DNA of 64,000 nucleotides from positions 62,001-126,000 of the forward strand of contig JBKBOU010000003.1 of assembly GCA_046293395.1 (NCBI GenBank), given 5' to 3'. Both the position numbers and the translations under genes were made by a program. The notes under the pieces were generated by a model, which saw only the letters and a program-made list of their open reading frames with translations, was not told the origin of the DNA and did not search any database. Positions 43,052 to 51,937 of this stretch are shown here, in pieces (the first letter of the stretch is position 1; the number at the start of each line of letters is the position of its first letter). This DNA comes from CAYNRA01 sp046293395. Lineage in GTDB: Bacteria; Bacteroidota; Bacteroidia; Cytophagales; Spirosomataceae.

Positions 43052-43570
43052 ATGTCTGTGCCTATTTTTATTCCGCTTGTAAACACGGATGATCAAATCA
43101 TTGGTCATCAGGAGAAACTAGCCGTCCATGAGCAAGGCTTACTTCACCGTGCCTTTTCTATTTTAGTACATGATGGACAAGGGAACTGGCTGCTTCATCA
43201 ACGGGCACTGCACAAATATCATTCTGGTGGGCTTTGGACAAATACGTGTTGTGGGCATCCGAACGAAGGAGAATCTATGGAAAGTGCCGTTCACAGACGG
43301 TTACAAGAAGAAATGGGCTTTGACTGTCCCCTTCAATTTACTTTCAAATTTCATTACAAAGCTTCTTTTACGAACGGACTAACCGAAAATGAAATCGACC
43401 ACGTGTATATTGGGCAGTTCAACGGAGAATTTAGTACAAACCCGGATGAAGTAGAAACGCACGATTGGTTTACATTGGAAGAGATAGAAAAAAGAATAGC
43501 GCAAGCGCCAGAAAATTTTACAGTTTGGTTCAAAGAGATTTTAAAATACAAAGAAAAATGGAGCAACTGA
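43052..43570 (+). CDS. idi: Isopentenyl-diphosphate delta-isomerase, type I
   Basis: A 172-residue Nudix-fold enzyme. It shows QGLLHRAFSILVHDGQGNWL, LWTNTCCGHPNEGES with the catalytic cysteine and metal-binding histidine, RRLQEEMGFDCPL (Nudix-like helix) and EIDHVYIGQFNGEF with the catalytic glutamate region. It interconverts IPP and DMAPP for isoprenoid synthesis. Length matches type I enzymes. It is divergent from the sugar-acid operon and shows no isoprenoid neighbours. Confidence 0.95.
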   Translation: MSVPIFIPLVNTDDQIIGHQEKLAVHEQGLLHRAFSILVHDGQGNWLLHQRALHKYHSGGLWTNTCCGHPNEGESMESAVHRRLQEEMGFDCPLQFTFKFHYKASFTNGLTENEIDHVYIGQFNGEFSTNPDEVETHDWFTLEEIEKRIAQAPENFTVWFKEILKYKEKWSN

Positions 43571-43696
43571 ACGCTCAATTCATCCAAGGAATCCTTACAT
43601 TTGGTATTTTAAGTTAATATCCTTCATTCGCAGGGGCATTTAGCTGGAAAGACTTCCATTTGAACGCTTTTCGAGCAAGTCCTTATCCAATTATTT

Positions 43697-44785
43697 ATGA
43701 TACTTTCAGACGTACATGTACCATCCAAACTCACTCCGGCGGCATTGGATAAATACTTGGCGAGTGGTTGGTTTCGAATGGGACAAGCTGTATTTACAAC
43801 CAACTTTCTTCTTTTCAATAACCAATTTTACAGCGCTATTTGGATTCGGACAGAGTTACAAAACTGGACTCCAAGCCCGTCTCAGAATCAGCTCATGAAA
43901 AAAGTACTTCGTGACTTTCAAGTACAGATAAAGCCTTTTTCATACAAACCAGCCTACGATATATTATTTCAATTATACAAGGCGAGTCTTTCTTTCACGC
44001 ATTCCAATTCAATTGAGCAACTCCTGTTTGGCGGCGAAATTGAACCCTCCATATTTGATACGTACAGCATCGAAGTATATGACAAAAAGAGGTTAATTGG
44101 ACTTGGATTCTTTGATATTGGGGCGAAATCTATGGCGGGTGTTTCGTGTATTTTTGACCCATCCTACAAAAAATATAGCTTAGGCAAGTTCATGATGTTA
44201 CAAAAAATGCTTTGGGGCAAACGCGCGGAAATCACCTATTTTTACCCAGGCTACATCGCACCAGGCTACCCAACTTTCGAATACAAAACGACACTCGCGC
44301 CAGAAGCCACGCAATGCCTGCGAGTACAGTCCAAAAGATGGATTAAACTTGAAAACTTCGACCTACAATCGTTACCCATCCATTTATTAACAGAAAAAAT
44401 CGAGCTTTTGCAGCAAAAATTAGCGCAAGCAGGCATTGTGTCTCAAATCTTCAAATATAGTTACCACGATTCCAATACGGTGCCGCATCTTCGTAAATTT
44501 CGACTCATCGACACTCCCCTATTTATTGCGTTGTATAAGACAACCAACATGATTTTCCCGATTATTCAATATGACTTTGTAGAAAACGTATTTATCCTCA
44601 AACGAGCGAATAAAATGTACCGAGTCCCGCTCACGGAAGTACCCGCTGAAGGGTTCTATGAAGAGTATTTACTGCAAGCAAATTTTGTATTATTCAAGAC
44701 GGACGATGTAGATGAAATGGTAGAATTTGCTTCAAATAAGGCGAATATGTACCGCTTTATGCTTGAAAATAAGAGTTTAATCTAA
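43697..44785 (+). CDS. Arginyl/leucyl-tRNA--protein transferase-like (N-degron) protein
   Basis: A 362-residue protein resembling ATE/Bpt-type aminoacyl-tRNA-protein transferases. The C-terminal GNAT-like half is recognisable (VYDKKRLIGLGFFDIGAKSM, GVSCIFDPSYKKYSLGKFMM and YFYPGYIAPGYPTFEYKT, the last resembling the YIxxxxKMxYK motif). The N-terminal part has YLASGWFRMGQ, as in ATE proteins. The N-terminal cysteine cluster of classical ATE is not evident. It would add a destabilising residue to protein N-termini; that is inferred. The VOC gene starts six bases after its stop. Confidence 0.7.
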   Translation: MILSDVHVPSKLTPAALDKYLASGWFRMGQAVFTTNFLLFNNQFYSAIWIRTELQNWTPSPSQNQLMKKVLRDFQVQIKPFSYKPAYDILFQLYKASLSFTHSNSIEQLLFGGEIEPSIFDTYSIEVYDKKRLIGLGFFDIGAKSMAGVSCIFDPSYKKYSLGKFMMLQKMLWGKRAEITYFYPGYIAPGYPTFEYKTTLAPEATQCLRVQSKRWIKLENFDLQSLPIHLLTEKIELLQQKLAQAGIVSQIFKYSYHDSNTVPHLRKFRLIDTPLFIALYKTTNMIFPIIQYDFVENVFILKRANKMYRVPLTEVPAEGFYEEYLLQANFVLFKTDDVDEMVEFASNKANMYRFMLENKSLI

Positions 44786-44791
44786 TAAATA

Positions 44792-45178
44792 ATGAAACAG
44801 CAACTTGTTCAAATCGCTTTAGTCGTCCGTGATTACGACGAGGCTATCGCATTTTATACCCAAATTCTTTCTTTTGAACTCATCGAAGATACCGTGATGA
44901 GCCCCACAAAACGCTGGGTGGTTGTTCGCCCTCAAGGAAGTGCCTGCTCAATTTTGTTGGCCAAAGCAGCCAACGAAGCGCAAGAAACACGCATTGGAAA
45001 CCAAACGGGAGGACGTGTTTTTCTATTTTTACATACCGACGATATTAAACGGGATTACCAGCAACTGCAAGAGAAAGGCGTTCAATTTATACGCCCGCTA
45101 TCTGTTGAAGCCTATGGAACAGTCGCTGTTTTCTCTGACTTGTACGGGAACTTATGGGATTTGATACAGCCTGCCTAA
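44792..45178 (+). CDS. VOC family (glyoxalase/dioxygenase fold) protein
   Basis: A 128-residue two-module VOC protein: VQIALVVRDYDEAIAFYTQI, WVVVRPQGS, VFLFLHTDDIKRDYQQLQEK and VAVFSDLYGNLWDLIQ. The C-terminal glutamate of metal-dependent glyoxalases is replaced by D in LWDLIQ, so substrate and metal use are open. It lies six bases after the transferase-like gene, an operon. A 9-bp hairpin begins in its last codons. Confidence 0.85.
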   Translation: MKQQLVQIALVVRDYDEAIAFYTQILSFELIEDTVMSPTKRWVVVRPQGSACSILLAKAANEAQETRIGNQTGGRVFLFLHTDDIKRDYQQLQEKGVQFIRPLSVEAYGTVAVFSDLYGNLWDLIQPA

Positions 45179-45199
45179 CATCTCTGATAAGCAGGCTGT
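45166..45199. terminator. Hairpin at the VOC/tyrS convergence
   Basis: ACAGCCTGC (45166-45174, last codons of the VOC gene) pairs with GCAGGCTGT (45191-45199). It is GC-rich but lacks an adjacent T-run on either strand, so it may be a weak terminator or a 3'-end stabiliser. Confidence 0.45.
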
Positions 45200-45225
45200 A
45201 CCTACATTTCTTTTGAAAACAGCGA

Positions 45226-46530
45226 TTAATCTTGAATAAAAATCAAGTGATTTTTCTTTCCTTTTCCTATCAATAAATATTTATTTTGGAGAAGTGATAA
45301 CGCAGAAATGGCTAGTTTCTCATCCGTCAATTTCACTTTATTGACACTCACCGCGTTGGCTTGAATCGCTCTTCTAGCTTCGCTTTTGGATGGATAGATT
45401 TCGTTCCGAGTTGTTACTGAAATTAAATCCAGTAATGAAGCACAACCCGCTAGCTCTTCTCTGGAAATACTCGTTTGAGGAACGCCTTCAAATACACTTT
45501 GGAAAGTAGCTTCGTCGAGGCTTTGTAATGTTTCGAGGGTTGCTTTTCCAAATAAAACATCCGAAGCTTTTACAGCCATCTCGTATTGTTGTTCGCCATG
45601 GACACGAATGGTCACGTCTTTTGCCAATGCTTTTTGAGCAAGACGAAGGTGTGGTGCTTGTGCGTGTTCTGCCTCGATGGCTTCAATTTCTTGTTTCGAA
45701 AGCAACGTAAAGACACGAATTAACCGAGGGCAATCGGCATCTGTTTGATTCAACCAAAATTGGTAAAATTGATACGGAGATGTAAGCGAAGGGTCCAGCC
45801 AAATATTTCCAGACTCCGACTTCCCGAATTTCGTTCCGTCTGCTTTTGTTACCAAAGGCGTAGTAAGTGCAAATGCGTGGTGTTCTTGGGTTTCGTCTTC
45901 AGCAAATCCTAGTCGACGAATTAATTCCGTACCTGTCGTGATATTTCCCCATTGGTCTGAGCCACCCATTTGCAAACGCACACCCTTGTTTTTATACAAC
46001 CAATAAAAGTCATATCCTTGCAATAGTTGATACGAAAATTCTGTAAAAGAAATACCCGTCTGAAGTCTATTTTTAACAGAATCTTTACTCATCATATAAT
46101 TGACACTCAAGAACTTACCTACTTCGCGCAAAAATTGGAGAAAGCCAATTTCTTTGAACCAATCGTAATTATTGACTAATTCGGCGGAGTTCTCACCACA
46201 ATCAAAATCAAGGAATTTCTCTAATTGTGCCCGGATTCCCTCTTGGTTTTCGCGGAGGGTTTCTTCAGACAAAAATTGTCTTTCTGCCGCCTTGAAAGAA
46301 GGGTCTCCAATCATTCCTGTTGCGCCACCTACTAAGGCAAAAGGCTTATGGCCAGCCAATTGTAAATGTTTTAAGAGCATAATTGTAGCTAAATTGCCAA
46401 TATGCAGGGATTTGGCGGTTGGGTCAAAACCAATATAACCCGCCGTCAGTTCTTTCGCTAATTGTTCTTCCAAGCCGGGCATTTTGTCTTGCAACATACC
46501 ACGCCAAGACAATTCTTCGATAAAATTCAT
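45226..46530 (-). CDS. tyrS: Tyrosyl-tRNA synthetase
   Basis: A 434-residue class I synthetase. HIGH motif is FDPTAKSLHIGNLA; tyrosine-binding region SYQLLQGYDFYWL; QMGGSDQWGNITTG; the KMSKS loop appears as KFGKS in TKADGTKFGKSESGN; and a C-terminal S4-like RNA-binding domain (SKSEARRAIQANAVSVNKVK) is present. It charges tRNA-Tyr. Length is normal for the TyrRS type with S4 domain. The downstream barrel gene starts in the other direction of no relation; it is likely monocistronic or cotranscribed with the gene 30 bases upstream. Confidence 0.97.
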   Translation of the reverse strand: MNFIEELSWRGMLQDKMPGLEEQLAKELTAGYIGFDPTAKSLHIGNLATIMLLKHLQLAGHKPFALVGGATGMIGDPSFKAAERQFLSEETLRENQEGIRAQLEKFLDFDCGENSAELVNNYDWFKEIGFLQFLREVGKFLSVNYMMSKDSVKNRLQTGISFTEFSYQLLQGYDFYWLYKNKGVRLQMGGSDQWGNITTGTELIRRLGFAEDETQEHHAFALTTPLVTKADGTKFGKSESGNIWLDPSLTSPYQFYQFWLNQTDADCPRLIRVFTLLSKQEIEAIEAEHAQAPHLRLAQKALAKDVTIRVHGEQQYEMAVKASDVLFGKATLETLQSLDEATFQSVFEGVPQTSISREELAGCASLLDLISVTTRNEIYPSKSEARRAIQANAVSVNKVKLTDEKLAISALSLLQNKYLLIGKGKKNHLIFIQD

Positions 46531-46560
46531 TCGACTAATTAAAATGAGAGAGTGAGGAGA

Positions 46561-47220
46561 TTATTTTTTCTTTTTTTTCAGCAAGTCAATGCCATTTCCG
46601 TACTTTTTCCACCATTTGTAATACTCTGAGAACGTATAGGTGACGGATAATTCGATGGTTCTATTTCTAAAATCAAGTGGGGTAGTTCCACTCAAGCGTG
46701 TGGTTGAGTTGGTAAGTCCTTGGGAGTAGCGAATATTCAAGCTTACCAAAGAAAACATATCCAACATATTGATACGGGTTCCTACGATAACGCCCATGTC
46801 TGTTGCGGCATCAGGGCCATATCTTTGCGTAACCGTATTGGATTTACCTGCATTAAGCGCTCTTGAAAACTCAGGCCCTGCCTCGAAATATACGCCTTTG
46901 ATGGGAGAATAGCCGAGTAAAATTGGGGTAGAAAGGTAATTATACGTGTGCGTTTGAGGAGGTGTATTAGAGAGAACCGCTCCTTTTTGTTGAAAAACAA
47001 ACTCGGGCTGTAAACTAAAATCGCCTACATTGAAACGGGTAAAAATTCCTCCTTGTAATTTTACATTGTTATTAAAACTAGACTCAATCGGGCTATCTAT
47101 GATTTGTACCGTCGCGAGTTGAGCGCCAATTTTAGGGCCATATTGAAAAAACGTGGGCTTAATTTGAGCCATTGCTACAGAAGTAGAGCAGACTAAAGCC
47201 AAAATGAATCGAATACGCAT
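46561..47220 (-). CDS. Outer-membrane beta-barrel protein (PorT-like family)
   Basis: A 219-residue protein with a signal peptide (MRIRFILALVCSTSVAMA) and strand-rich mature part: GPKIGAQLATVQI, LQGGIFTRFNVGDFSLQPEF, TYNYLSTPILLGYSPIKGVY, FEAGPEFSRAL, FSLVSLNIRYSQGLT and IELSVTYTF. These match the small porin-like barrels (OMP_b-brl_2) frequent in Bacteroidota. The C-terminus is a basic KKKKK-type tail. It ends 30 bases before tyrS. Specific function is unknown. Confidence 0.75.
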   Translation of the reverse strand: MRIRFILALVCSTSVAMAQIKPTFFQYGPKIGAQLATVQIIDSPIESSFNNNVKLQGGIFTRFNVGDFSLQPEFVFQQKGAVLSNTPPQTHTYNYLSTPILLGYSPIKGVYFEAGPEFSRALNAGKSNTVTQRYGPDAATDMGVIVGTRINMLDMFSLVSLNIRYSQGLTNSTTRLSGTTPLDFRNRTIELSVTYTFSEYYKWWKKYGNGIDLLKKKKK

Positions 47221-47335
47221 ATTTTTTTTCTTAAGATAACGCTTCCACCCACCTTACTGGTAGGAACAGCCCACAAATCTAATGAATGTGGTGCCAAACC
47301 CCAAGTAATCCGTTCATTTATCCATGTACGGCGCG

Positions 47336-48574
47336 TTACCAATGGTCGGCGCGCCGTTGGGTTGTTTTACCCAAATCCATCTTGATAGCACCACTTACAC
47401 CAAATTTCCGAGGAATAACCTGCGTCATAGGGCTTCGGAACTGGAAATCAAAGTAGGGAATTAATTGAGCAACAAATTTACCTTTTTGGTAATGTACACC
47501 CATGCCATAAGTGAGAGAACTGAACAAGGTTGCGCTTGGTTTAGCTTCAAAGATGCGCTTTTGGTTTTGACCAAGCGCGTTGTCAATAAAGGTAACTTGT
47601 TGATAGACAGACGCATCTAGCTTTGTTCCAGCTTGGAATAAGAAAGCCCAATTTGTTGGCGTCTGCATATAATACTGTACAAAAATAGGTACTTTGATAA
47701 ACGAGGTTGCGATAGAAATATCTTCAATCCGTTGGGGTTTATCGTCAAAATATCGTTTGTATTTTGTTTCAAAATCCTGTCCGGTTCTTTGGTTGAAATC
47801 TGTGGGTCGCCCGTGTCGAGTCGTTTGCTGCCCTGAGAACAAAATACCCGTTTGGAAACTGAGATTTTTGCCGAGAAAAACCTCAAAAGTAGGCCCAATG
47901 GCGGGTAATTTTAACCCGAAGTAATCTGCGCCAATACCCACGCGACTATCCACTTCGGCGAGCGTAAATTTCTTTTCAGTAGTCGGATTTCGGGTTGGCT
48001 CCAAATTCTCGCTAGGAGGCTCTTCCGTTTTCTCCTGGGGCTTGTCCGTCTCCTTCTGGTCTTCGGCGTGCTTTTCTTTCGAATCATATCCAAGTGTGTC
48101 CGACACACTACGGAGAACTTGTTCCGTTTGTTCGGTTAAAGAGTTAGGAATAAATGAGTTAGTTATTTTCTCTTTTTCTTCTTTACTCTCCGGCGGGTAG
48201 GAAGAAGTACTTTCTTTTATTTTCTTTGAAAAAGAGGACTGCAAGATAGGAGTTACAGCACTATTTTTTACTAAAAAAACCGTATCTCTTCGTATTTTTT
48301 CCACCCAAACAGTATCCGTCTGAACAACCACGCGTGGTGAAAGCTCCATCTCTTTTTTTTCTTGAAGTTGTCTATTCTCCTTCCATAAAATATAATTTGT
48401 TCCGACGGATGTCAAAAGTATGGCCCCTCCGGCAACAGAGAGCCAGAAAAATCGGGTCATATACCAAGGCATAGGTAACATTTTTTGAAACCTTTGCCAA
48501 GCAGCCGTCTCAAACGGCGGTTGATATCCCTCTATTTTATGTCTTAATTTTTTATCAAAACTTTCTTCAGACAT
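47336..48574 (-). CDS. Inner-membrane-anchored protein with C-terminal outer-membrane-type barrel
   Basis: A 412-residue protein. Residues 1-36 form a short cytoplasmic helix pair (MSEESFDKKLRHKIEGYQPP, FETAAWQRFQKML), followed by a TM segment (FFWLSVAGGAILLTSVGTNY), a coiled and low-complexity Ser/Glu/Lys/Pro stretch (about 70-205), and a C-terminal barrel-like region (VGIGADYFGLKLPAIGPTFE, LSFQTGILFSGQ, YMQTPTNWAFLFQAGTKLDA, SLTYGMGVHYQKGKFVAQLI). Its start overlaps the ECF sigma gene by eight bases, so the short N-terminal domain is a candidate anti-sigma segment. A GC-rich inverted repeat at 47328-47357 spans its stop. Confidence 0.65.
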   Translation of the reverse strand: MSEESFDKKLRHKIEGYQPPFETAAWQRFQKMLPMPWYMTRFFWLSVAGGAILLTSVGTNYILWKENRQLQEKKEMELSPRVVVQTDTVWVEKIRRDTVFLVKNSAVTPILQSSFSKKIKESTSSYPPESKEEKEKITNSFIPNSLTEQTEQVLRSVSDTLGYDSKEKHAEDQKETDKPQEKTEEPPSENLEPTRNPTTEKKFTLAEVDSRVGIGADYFGLKLPAIGPTFEVFLGKNLSFQTGILFSGQQTTRHGRPTDFNQRTGQDFETKYKRYFDDKPQRIEDISIATSFIKVPIFVQYYMQTPTNWAFLFQAGTKLDASVYQQVTFIDNALGQNQKRIFEAKPSATLFSSLTYGMGVHYQKGKFVAQLIPYFDFQFRSPMTQVIPRKFGVSGAIKMDLGKTTQRRADHW

Positions 48575-49196
48575 GATTTCTTTCGTTAATATCTTCTCCT
48601 AAATAACTTTTTATCCAACCTTGCAGCTTAGTTCTTGCTTTTGCCAAATTAGATCGAGATGTCCCCTCGTTAATTTGTAGCATTTCTGCAATTTCTGCGT
48701 GTGCATAGCCTTCGATTACATACAATGAAAAAACAGCCCGATACGCAGGGGGTAATTTTTGAACCAAACCAATGATTTCATCCGCTTGCAACCGACTGAG
48801 TAAGTCATCGTCAAAAGCAAGATTTGGAATATCAGAGACCTCCACCATCTGAAATCTATCTTGGTTTTTTCGGTAGTAATCAATACAGGTACGCACTACG
48901 ACCGTCCGAAACCAAGCCTCAAAAGGAAAAGAAGCTTGGTATTGGTCTAATTTTGAAAAAACCTTCAAGAAACCATCGTTTACCATTTCCTCTGCTTCTT
49001 CCTGATTTCCTGCATAGCGCATCGCAATACTTTTGGACAAGCCGTAGTACTGCTGATACAACTGTTTTTGTGCTGACGCACGCCCTGCCAAACAGCCTGC
49101 AAGCACAGTTGTTATATCAAAACTTTTACTTTTTTTAAAAAACACAGGCAAATCAAAAATTAGCGTGAATACCCCTTTTGAAGCTTTGTACTTCAA
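48567..49196 (-). CDS. ECF RNA polymerase sigma factor
   Basis: A 209-residue ORF with sigma region 2 (LYQQYYGLSKSIAMRYAGNQ, EEAEEMVNDGFLKVFSKLDQ, ASFPFEAWFRTVVVRTCIDY) and region 4 (LPPAYRAVFSLYVIEGYAHA then EIAEMLQINEGTSRSNLAKA). The linker between them is short, as in ECF factors. The first 30 residues look weakly coding; a GTG at 49106 (LAGCLAGRASAQKQL) is a plausible alternative start. It overlaps the membrane-anchored barrel gene by eight bases, implying translational coupling and a shared pathway. Confidence 0.9.
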   Translation of the reverse strand: MKYKASKGVFTLIFDLPVFFKKSKSFDITTVLAGCLAGRASAQKQLYQQYYGLSKSIAMRYAGNQEEAEEMVNDGFLKVFSKLDQYQASFPFEAWFRTVVVRTCIDYYRKNQDRFQMVEVSDIPNLAFDDDLLSRLQADEIIGLVQKLPPAYRAVFSLYVIEGYAHAEIAEMLQINEGTSRSNLAKARTKLQGWIKSYLGEDINERNHV

Positions 49197-49461
49197 ATAT
49201 CTTCCATCTAAACCACAAAAACCAACCCAATTACTTCTACATACGCACTGAAAAACAAAAGTGTTGCTTATATTTTTTTCGAACCAGGCAACGTTTTGTT
49301 TACGTGCAGTCGTAATGTAAATAGATTGAAACGGAATAATCCATCTTCCTTTCCTTCAAAAATCAATCAAAAAGTATTCAAGACAGAATAAAATATGAAA
49401 TAACCTTTACTTGTGAGCAACAGTGCTTACTCTATTTTTAATCATTCAAATTCTATTTATC

Positions 49462-50079
49462 ATGAAAAAAACACTTGTGTTTCTCGGACTTTTTGTTGGT
49501 ATGTTTACGCTTCTGTTCTCATGTAATCAAGCAGAGATTGACCCATTGGAGGACGAAACCGCTCTTTTGACAGACTTCTTATTTTTTGCTACCGCTGATG
49601 ACTCGACGGGACATCACCACGGAAAAAAACACGAACTTACTGCAATTGAATTGACGGACATCCCGACGACCATCACCGATTACATCACAGCCAATTATCC
49701 GGGAGCAACCTTAGAGAAAGCAGGAGTTACAGCAGATGGATTTACAGTGATTAAGGCAATTTTAGCAGATGGGTCTTCCATTGGGCTTGTTTTTGATGCC
49801 TCGGGTGTGTTTATCAAAGAACACGTACATCGCGGTAAAAATCTAACAGGCACAAAGATTGAAATTTCTGAACTCCCTGCCGTTATCACCGATTACATTT
49901 CAACTACTTATCCAGACGCTACAATTCATCATGCACGTGTTGCCGATGACGGCAAATACGGTATAATTATCGATAAAGCAGACGGGTCAAAAGCTATGTT
50001 GGGTTTTGCAGCAGATGGCACATTTATCCAAGAGATGAGCTTCGCAAACAGAGGAAAGAAAAGAGGAAAACGCAAATAA
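49462..50079 (+). CDS. PepSY-like domain lipoprotein
   Basis: A 205-residue protein when started at ATG 49462. That gives a lipoprotein signal (MKKTLVFLGLFVGMFTLLFS) with cysteine after LLFS; the longer reading adds 13 residues. Two tandem PepSY-like repeats follow, each with LxDxPTTITDYITANYPGAT / ISELPAVITDYISTTYPDAT and a ...ADGS...GLVFDASGVFIKE strand hairpin. An HHHGKKH stretch lies near residue 47. These proteins are periplasmic or surface in Bacteroidota; their role is poorly known. A strong terminator follows. Confidence 0.8.
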   Translation: MKKTLVFLGLFVGMFTLLFSCNQAEIDPLEDETALLTDFLFFATADDSTGHHHGKKHELTAIELTDIPTTITDYITANYPGATLEKAGVTADGFTVIKAILADGSSIGLVFDASGVFIKEHVHRGKNLTGTKIEISELPAVITDYISTTYPDATIHHARVADDGKYGIIIDKADGSKAMLGFAADGTFIQEMSFANRGKKRGKRK

Positions 50080-50104
50080 AGTGAGCGTTTGCTTCAGTTA
50101 TAGC

Positions 50105-50135
50105 AAAGATGAGCCAATTTCCTTGGCTCATCTTT
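50105..50135 (+). terminator. Terminator after the PepSY-like gene
   Basis: AAAGATGAGCCAA (50105-50117) pairs perfectly with TTGGCTCATCTTT (50123-50135) around a five-base loop, with more T residues following. Confidence 0.9.
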
Positions 50136-50437
50136 TTTATATATTCTGGTGATGTCTGCCCACAGAAAATAAGCGAAAGATTTCTCTTATTCGTCTTTTT
50201 AAATCAAAACGAGGCATTTCACCCTAAATGCCAATCTGTGAAATTTTTCAATCTACTTTTGTTTTTCACAAAGCTTTGTTCAAAACAGATGCACTAAAGG
50301 AGGAACCATCAAAACAGTATCAAACTCATTCACTAAACAAATACTCAAAAATTGACATAAATTCTATACAATTTATATTTTTTACAAACATCCAATGAAT
50401 AGCATTCAAAAAGTTAGCATATTTTTACCAAACCCGC
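50136..50437. other. Non-coding stretch before the aminotransferase
   Basis: About 300 AT-rich bases between the PepSY-gene terminator and the aminotransferase -7 box. Short ORFs here have no protein-like composition and I see no RNA gene, repeat or second promoter that can be supported. Confidence 0.5.
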
Positions 50438-50445
50438 TACTTTTG
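50438..50445 (+). promoter_or_regulatory. -7 promoter element for the aminotransferase
   Basis: TACTTTTG matches TAnnTTTG. With initiation a few bases downstream, the leader to the ATG at 50525 is about 75 bases, and the earlier GTG at 50456 would be almost at the transcript end, which favours the ATG. Confidence 0.6.
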
Positions 50446-50524
50446 TGCCGCTAAAGTGGCTAGTTACATCCAAATGAACCACGTGAGGCAAAGAGTACTT
50501 TCAAATAAACACGAACAAACAGTT

Positions 50525-51739
50525 ATGTCTGCCGTTGACAACCAAGCACACTTCATCGCCGACCGCATCAATGCTCTAGAAGAGTCTGCTACGCTAGCGA
50601 TGTCAAAAAAATCAAGAGAATTAGCCGCTTTAGGGCACAAAGTCATCAATTTATCTGTTGGTGAACCTGATTTTAAGACGCCTAAACATATTTGCGAAGC
50701 AGCCAAACAAGCTATCGACGCAGGATACCACTCCTATACACCGGTCTCTGGAATCCCTGAACTTCGCAAGGCAATTGCTGAAAAATTCCAACGAGAAAAT
50801 AACATTGACTGGAAAGCAGAGAACGTCATTGTTTCTACGGGAGCAAAACATTCTTTGGCAAATGTCATTTCTTGTTTGGTCAACCCAGGTGAGGAAGTCA
50901 TCATCTTTGCACCCTATTGGGTTAGTTACTCCGAAATGGTGAAATTGGCAGAAGGCAAAGCGGTCATTGTTGAAGGTGCTTTTGAAAATAACTTCAAAGT
51001 GACTCCTGCCCAATTGGAAGCAGCAATTACAGACAAAACCAAGGTTGTCATGTACTCGTCTCCAAACAACCCAACAGGAACAGTCTATAGCGAAGAAGAA
51101 CTACGGGCTTTGGCAGCTGTCATTGAAAAACATCCGTCTATTTTTGTCTTATCAGACGAGATTTACGAATACATCAACTTCACACCCCAAGGGAATTTCA
51201 GTATTGGGTCTATTCCAACTCTCAAAGACCGTGTAATTACTGTGAATGGGTTTGCCAAAGGATTTGCCATGACGGGCTGGCGTCTTGGATTTATCGGTGC
51301 TGCCAAATGGATTGTCGATGCAGTTGATAAATTGCAAGGACAAGTTACCTCTGGAACAAATCATATTGCCCAAAGAGCTGCTGTGGTCGCCTGGGACGAT
51401 ATGTCTGCACCTGCGGAGATGAAAGAGGCATATCTACGTCGTAGAGATTTGGTTGTCAATGGATTAAAAGCAATTCCGGGCTTCAAAGTAAATATCCCAG
51501 AAGGAGCATTTTATGCATTTCCGGATGTAAGCGCCTATTACGGAAAAACAGATGGCGAAACGCTCATCAAGGACGGCGATGATTTATCAATGTGGCTATT
51601 GGAAAAAGTATATGTAGCCACTGTAGCGGGTTCCGGATTTGGAGCACCTAACTGTTTGCGAATTTCGACAGCTGCCGCAGATGAAGTTTTGCTTGAAGCT
51701 ATCGACAGAATTGCCAAAGCAATGGCTACATTAAAGTAA
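50525..51739 (+). CDS. Class I/II PLP-dependent aminotransferase (aspartate aminotransferase type)
   Basis: A 404-residue protein from ATG 50525 (MSAVDNQAHFIADRINALEE); an upstream GTG at 50456 adds 23 residues without family support. It has KVINLSVGEPDFKTPKHICE, SSPNNPTGTVYSEEEL, LSDEIYEYINF (cofactor aspartate) and the PLP lysine in NGFAKGFAMTGWRLGF. These match the AspC-like I-gamma aminotransferases that use aspartate or aromatic amino acids with 2-oxoglutarate. It is monocistronic, with its own promoter and terminator. Confidence 0.9.
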   Translation: MSAVDNQAHFIADRINALEESATLAMSKKSRELAALGHKVINLSVGEPDFKTPKHICEAAKQAIDAGYHSYTPVSGIPELRKAIAEKFQRENNIDWKAENVIVSTGAKHSLANVISCLVNPGEEVIIFAPYWVSYSEMVKLAEGKAVIVEGAFENNFKVTPAQLEAAITDKTKVVMYSSPNNPTGTVYSEEELRALAAVIEKHPSIFVLSDEIYEYINFTPQGNFSIGSIPTLKDRVITVNGFAKGFAMTGWRLGFIGAAKWIVDAVDKLQGQVTSGTNHIAQRAAVVAWDDMSAPAEMKEAYLRRRDLVVNGLKAIPGFKVNIPEGAFYAFPDVSAYYGKTDGETLIKDGDDLSMWLLEKVYVATVAGSGFGAPNCLRISTAAADEVLLEAIDRIAKAMATLK

Positions 51740-51769
51740 GAACACTTCCTTTTTTTAGTATAAAACGAG

Positions 51770-51801
51770 AGGCTATCCGGCATTTGTTGGGTAGCCTTTT
51801 T
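51770..51801 (+). terminator. Terminator after the aminotransferase gene
   Basis: AGGCTATCC (51770-51778) pairs with GGGTAGCCT (51789-51797), with one wobble, and is followed by TTTT. Confidence 0.75.
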
Positions 51802-51937
51802 GCTTATTTACAGCTACGGATAATACAGAAATCCAATTTGAAGCAAAGAAGAGTGCCAAACAAAAAAGGGAATTTAGTAACTTGCAGTTCCATTCCATCA
51901 TCTGTATGGTCCCACAAACTAAACTTTCCTATCCTAA

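Noticed and set aside
42950..43108. N-terminal extension of the FAH-like protein
   Set aside because: It overlaps idi in antisense and is basic, cysteine-containing junk; GTG at 42949 restores the family N-terminus.
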